A stretch of 6,789 bases of DNA, taken from positions 1 through 6,789 of the forward strand of contig CAUCWU010000134.1 of the NCBI GenBank assembly GCA_958446555.1. Reading direction: 5' to 3'. The position numbers were made by a program, and so were the translations under genes. This stretch comes from an uncultured Lachnospiraceae bacterium. GTDB taxonomy: Bacteria > Bacillota > Clostridia > Lachnospirales > Lachnospiraceae. This document shows positions 6,689 through 6,789 of the stretch, piece by piece (position 1 is the stretch's first letter; the number at the start of each line of letters is the position of its first letter). The notes below the pieces were generated by a model that did no database searches, had not been told where the DNA came from, and worked only from the letters and a program-made list of their open reading frames with translations.

Positions 6689-6724
6689 GGTATCACCTCG
6701 TAAAACTTCTGTCTCGGTGTCAAA
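6650..6724 (-). promoter_or_regulatory. Long-stem mRNA leader, possible attenuator
   Basis: In the minus-strand transcript, TTGACA 6723-6718 pairs with TGTCAA 6661-6656, GACAGA 6713-6708 pairs with TCTGTC 6667-6662, and TTTT 6705-6702 pairs with AAAA 6671-6668, with small bulges on the 5' arm. An alternative outer pairing joins GACACC 6721-6716 to GGTGTC 6655-6650. Within the loop, a smaller hairpin is closed by a TTCG tetraloop (6680-6677). Only four T follow (6649-6646), so a classical terminator is weak. The pairing was found by eye and no energy was calculated. Confidence 0.4.
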
Positions 6725-6729
6725 TATAC

Positions 6730-6755
6730 ATTATAATACCTTCGAATAATATTCG
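6730..6755 (-). promoter_or_regulatory. Possible -10 element and inverted repeat upstream of the GTPase-nuclease gene
   Basis: A perfect TATAAT lies at 6735-6730 on the minus strand and would place the transcription start near 6723, exactly at the 5' arm of the leader stem. No good -35 is present at 16-18 bases: the hexamer 17 bases upstream is AAACGA. The region that would be the spacer holds the inverted repeat CGAAT-ATT-ATTCG (6755-6743), which could be an operator. The weak -35 leaves open an activated promoter or no promoter at all. Confidence 0.3.
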
Positions 6756-6789
6756 TTTGGAACGTACCCTGTGACGGCGATTCCGTCGT
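6731..6789 (-). CDS. Possible C-terminal end of an unidentified upstream gene
   Basis: From the right edge one minus-strand frame reads DGIAVTGYVPNEYYSKVL and stops at TAA 6733-6731. Its codons (GAC, ATC, GCC, GTC, TAC) resemble those of the neighbouring genes. The other two frames are also open for 20-35 codons, so the evidence is thin and I do not recognise a family. If real, the gene ends 108 bases before the GTPase-nuclease start and its stop overlaps the TATAAT. Confidence 0.35.
   Translation of the reverse strand, partial: DGIAVTGYVPNEYYSKVL

Noticed and set aside
6718..6723. Perfect TTGACA as a -35 box for the GTPase-nuclease gene
   Set aside because: No -10-like hexamer occurs 16-18 bases downstream (the sequence is CGAGGT), and the hexamer pairs with TGTCAA in the leader stem instead.
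6773..6787. Short inverted repeat GACGG-AATCG-CCGTC near the right edge, considered as a terminator
   Set aside because: Only a 5-bp stem with no T-run on either side, and it probably lies in coding sequence.

Overview
The window most likely comes from a Gram-positive Clostridia genome, probably the Lachnospiraceae. The reasons are the Firmicutes-type tryptophanyl-tRNA synthetase, the lipoteichoic-acid-synthase-like membrane enzyme, strong AGGAG ribosome binding sites and moderate G+C. The assignment is by family resemblance only; no search was run.

Layout, left to right. Positions 1-58 (minus) read as a piece of the C-terminal arginine-binding domain of an ArgR repressor, running off the left edge. 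From about 60 to 467 (plus) lies the 5'-truncated end of a secreted or carbohydrate-active protein. Both are broken where they meet, around a TTGATCAA palindrome, so this looks like a rearrangement or assembly junction. A bidirectional terminator (477-520) separates the fragment from the main minus-strand block. That block, in transcription order (right to left), is: a short leader region (about 6624-6735), an EF-G/Tet(M)-like translational GTPase fused to a Rae1/YacP-type NYN ribonuclease (6623-3939), a five-helix LTA-synthase-family phosphoglycerol transferase (3840-1729), and trpS (1612-524) with its own sigma-A-type promoter. The extreme right end may hold the last codons of another minus-strand gene.

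The most interesting object is the 894-residue GTPase-nuclease fusion. All GTP-binding motifs and all the acidic residues expected of a YacP/Rae1 nuclease are visible, joined by a charged linker of roughly 80 residues. Free-standing Rae1 cleaves mRNA in the ribosomal A site, and EF-G-family proteins bind next to that site. The fusion is therefore a good candidate for a one-chain ribosome-clearing or mRNA-surveillance factor. Its domain IV tip lacks the residues Tet(M) uses against tetracycline, so resistance is not the best call. Its leader can form a long stem and contains a possible 14-codon leader peptide, an arrangement that recalls attenuation.

The GTPase-nuclease and LTA-synthase-like genes have no visible terminator or promoter between them and are probably co-transcribed. 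trpS has a good promoter and a leader too short for a T-box. Nothing resembling a tRNA, CRISPR array, insertion sequence or origin was seen, and no gene-free stretch exceeds 300 bases.
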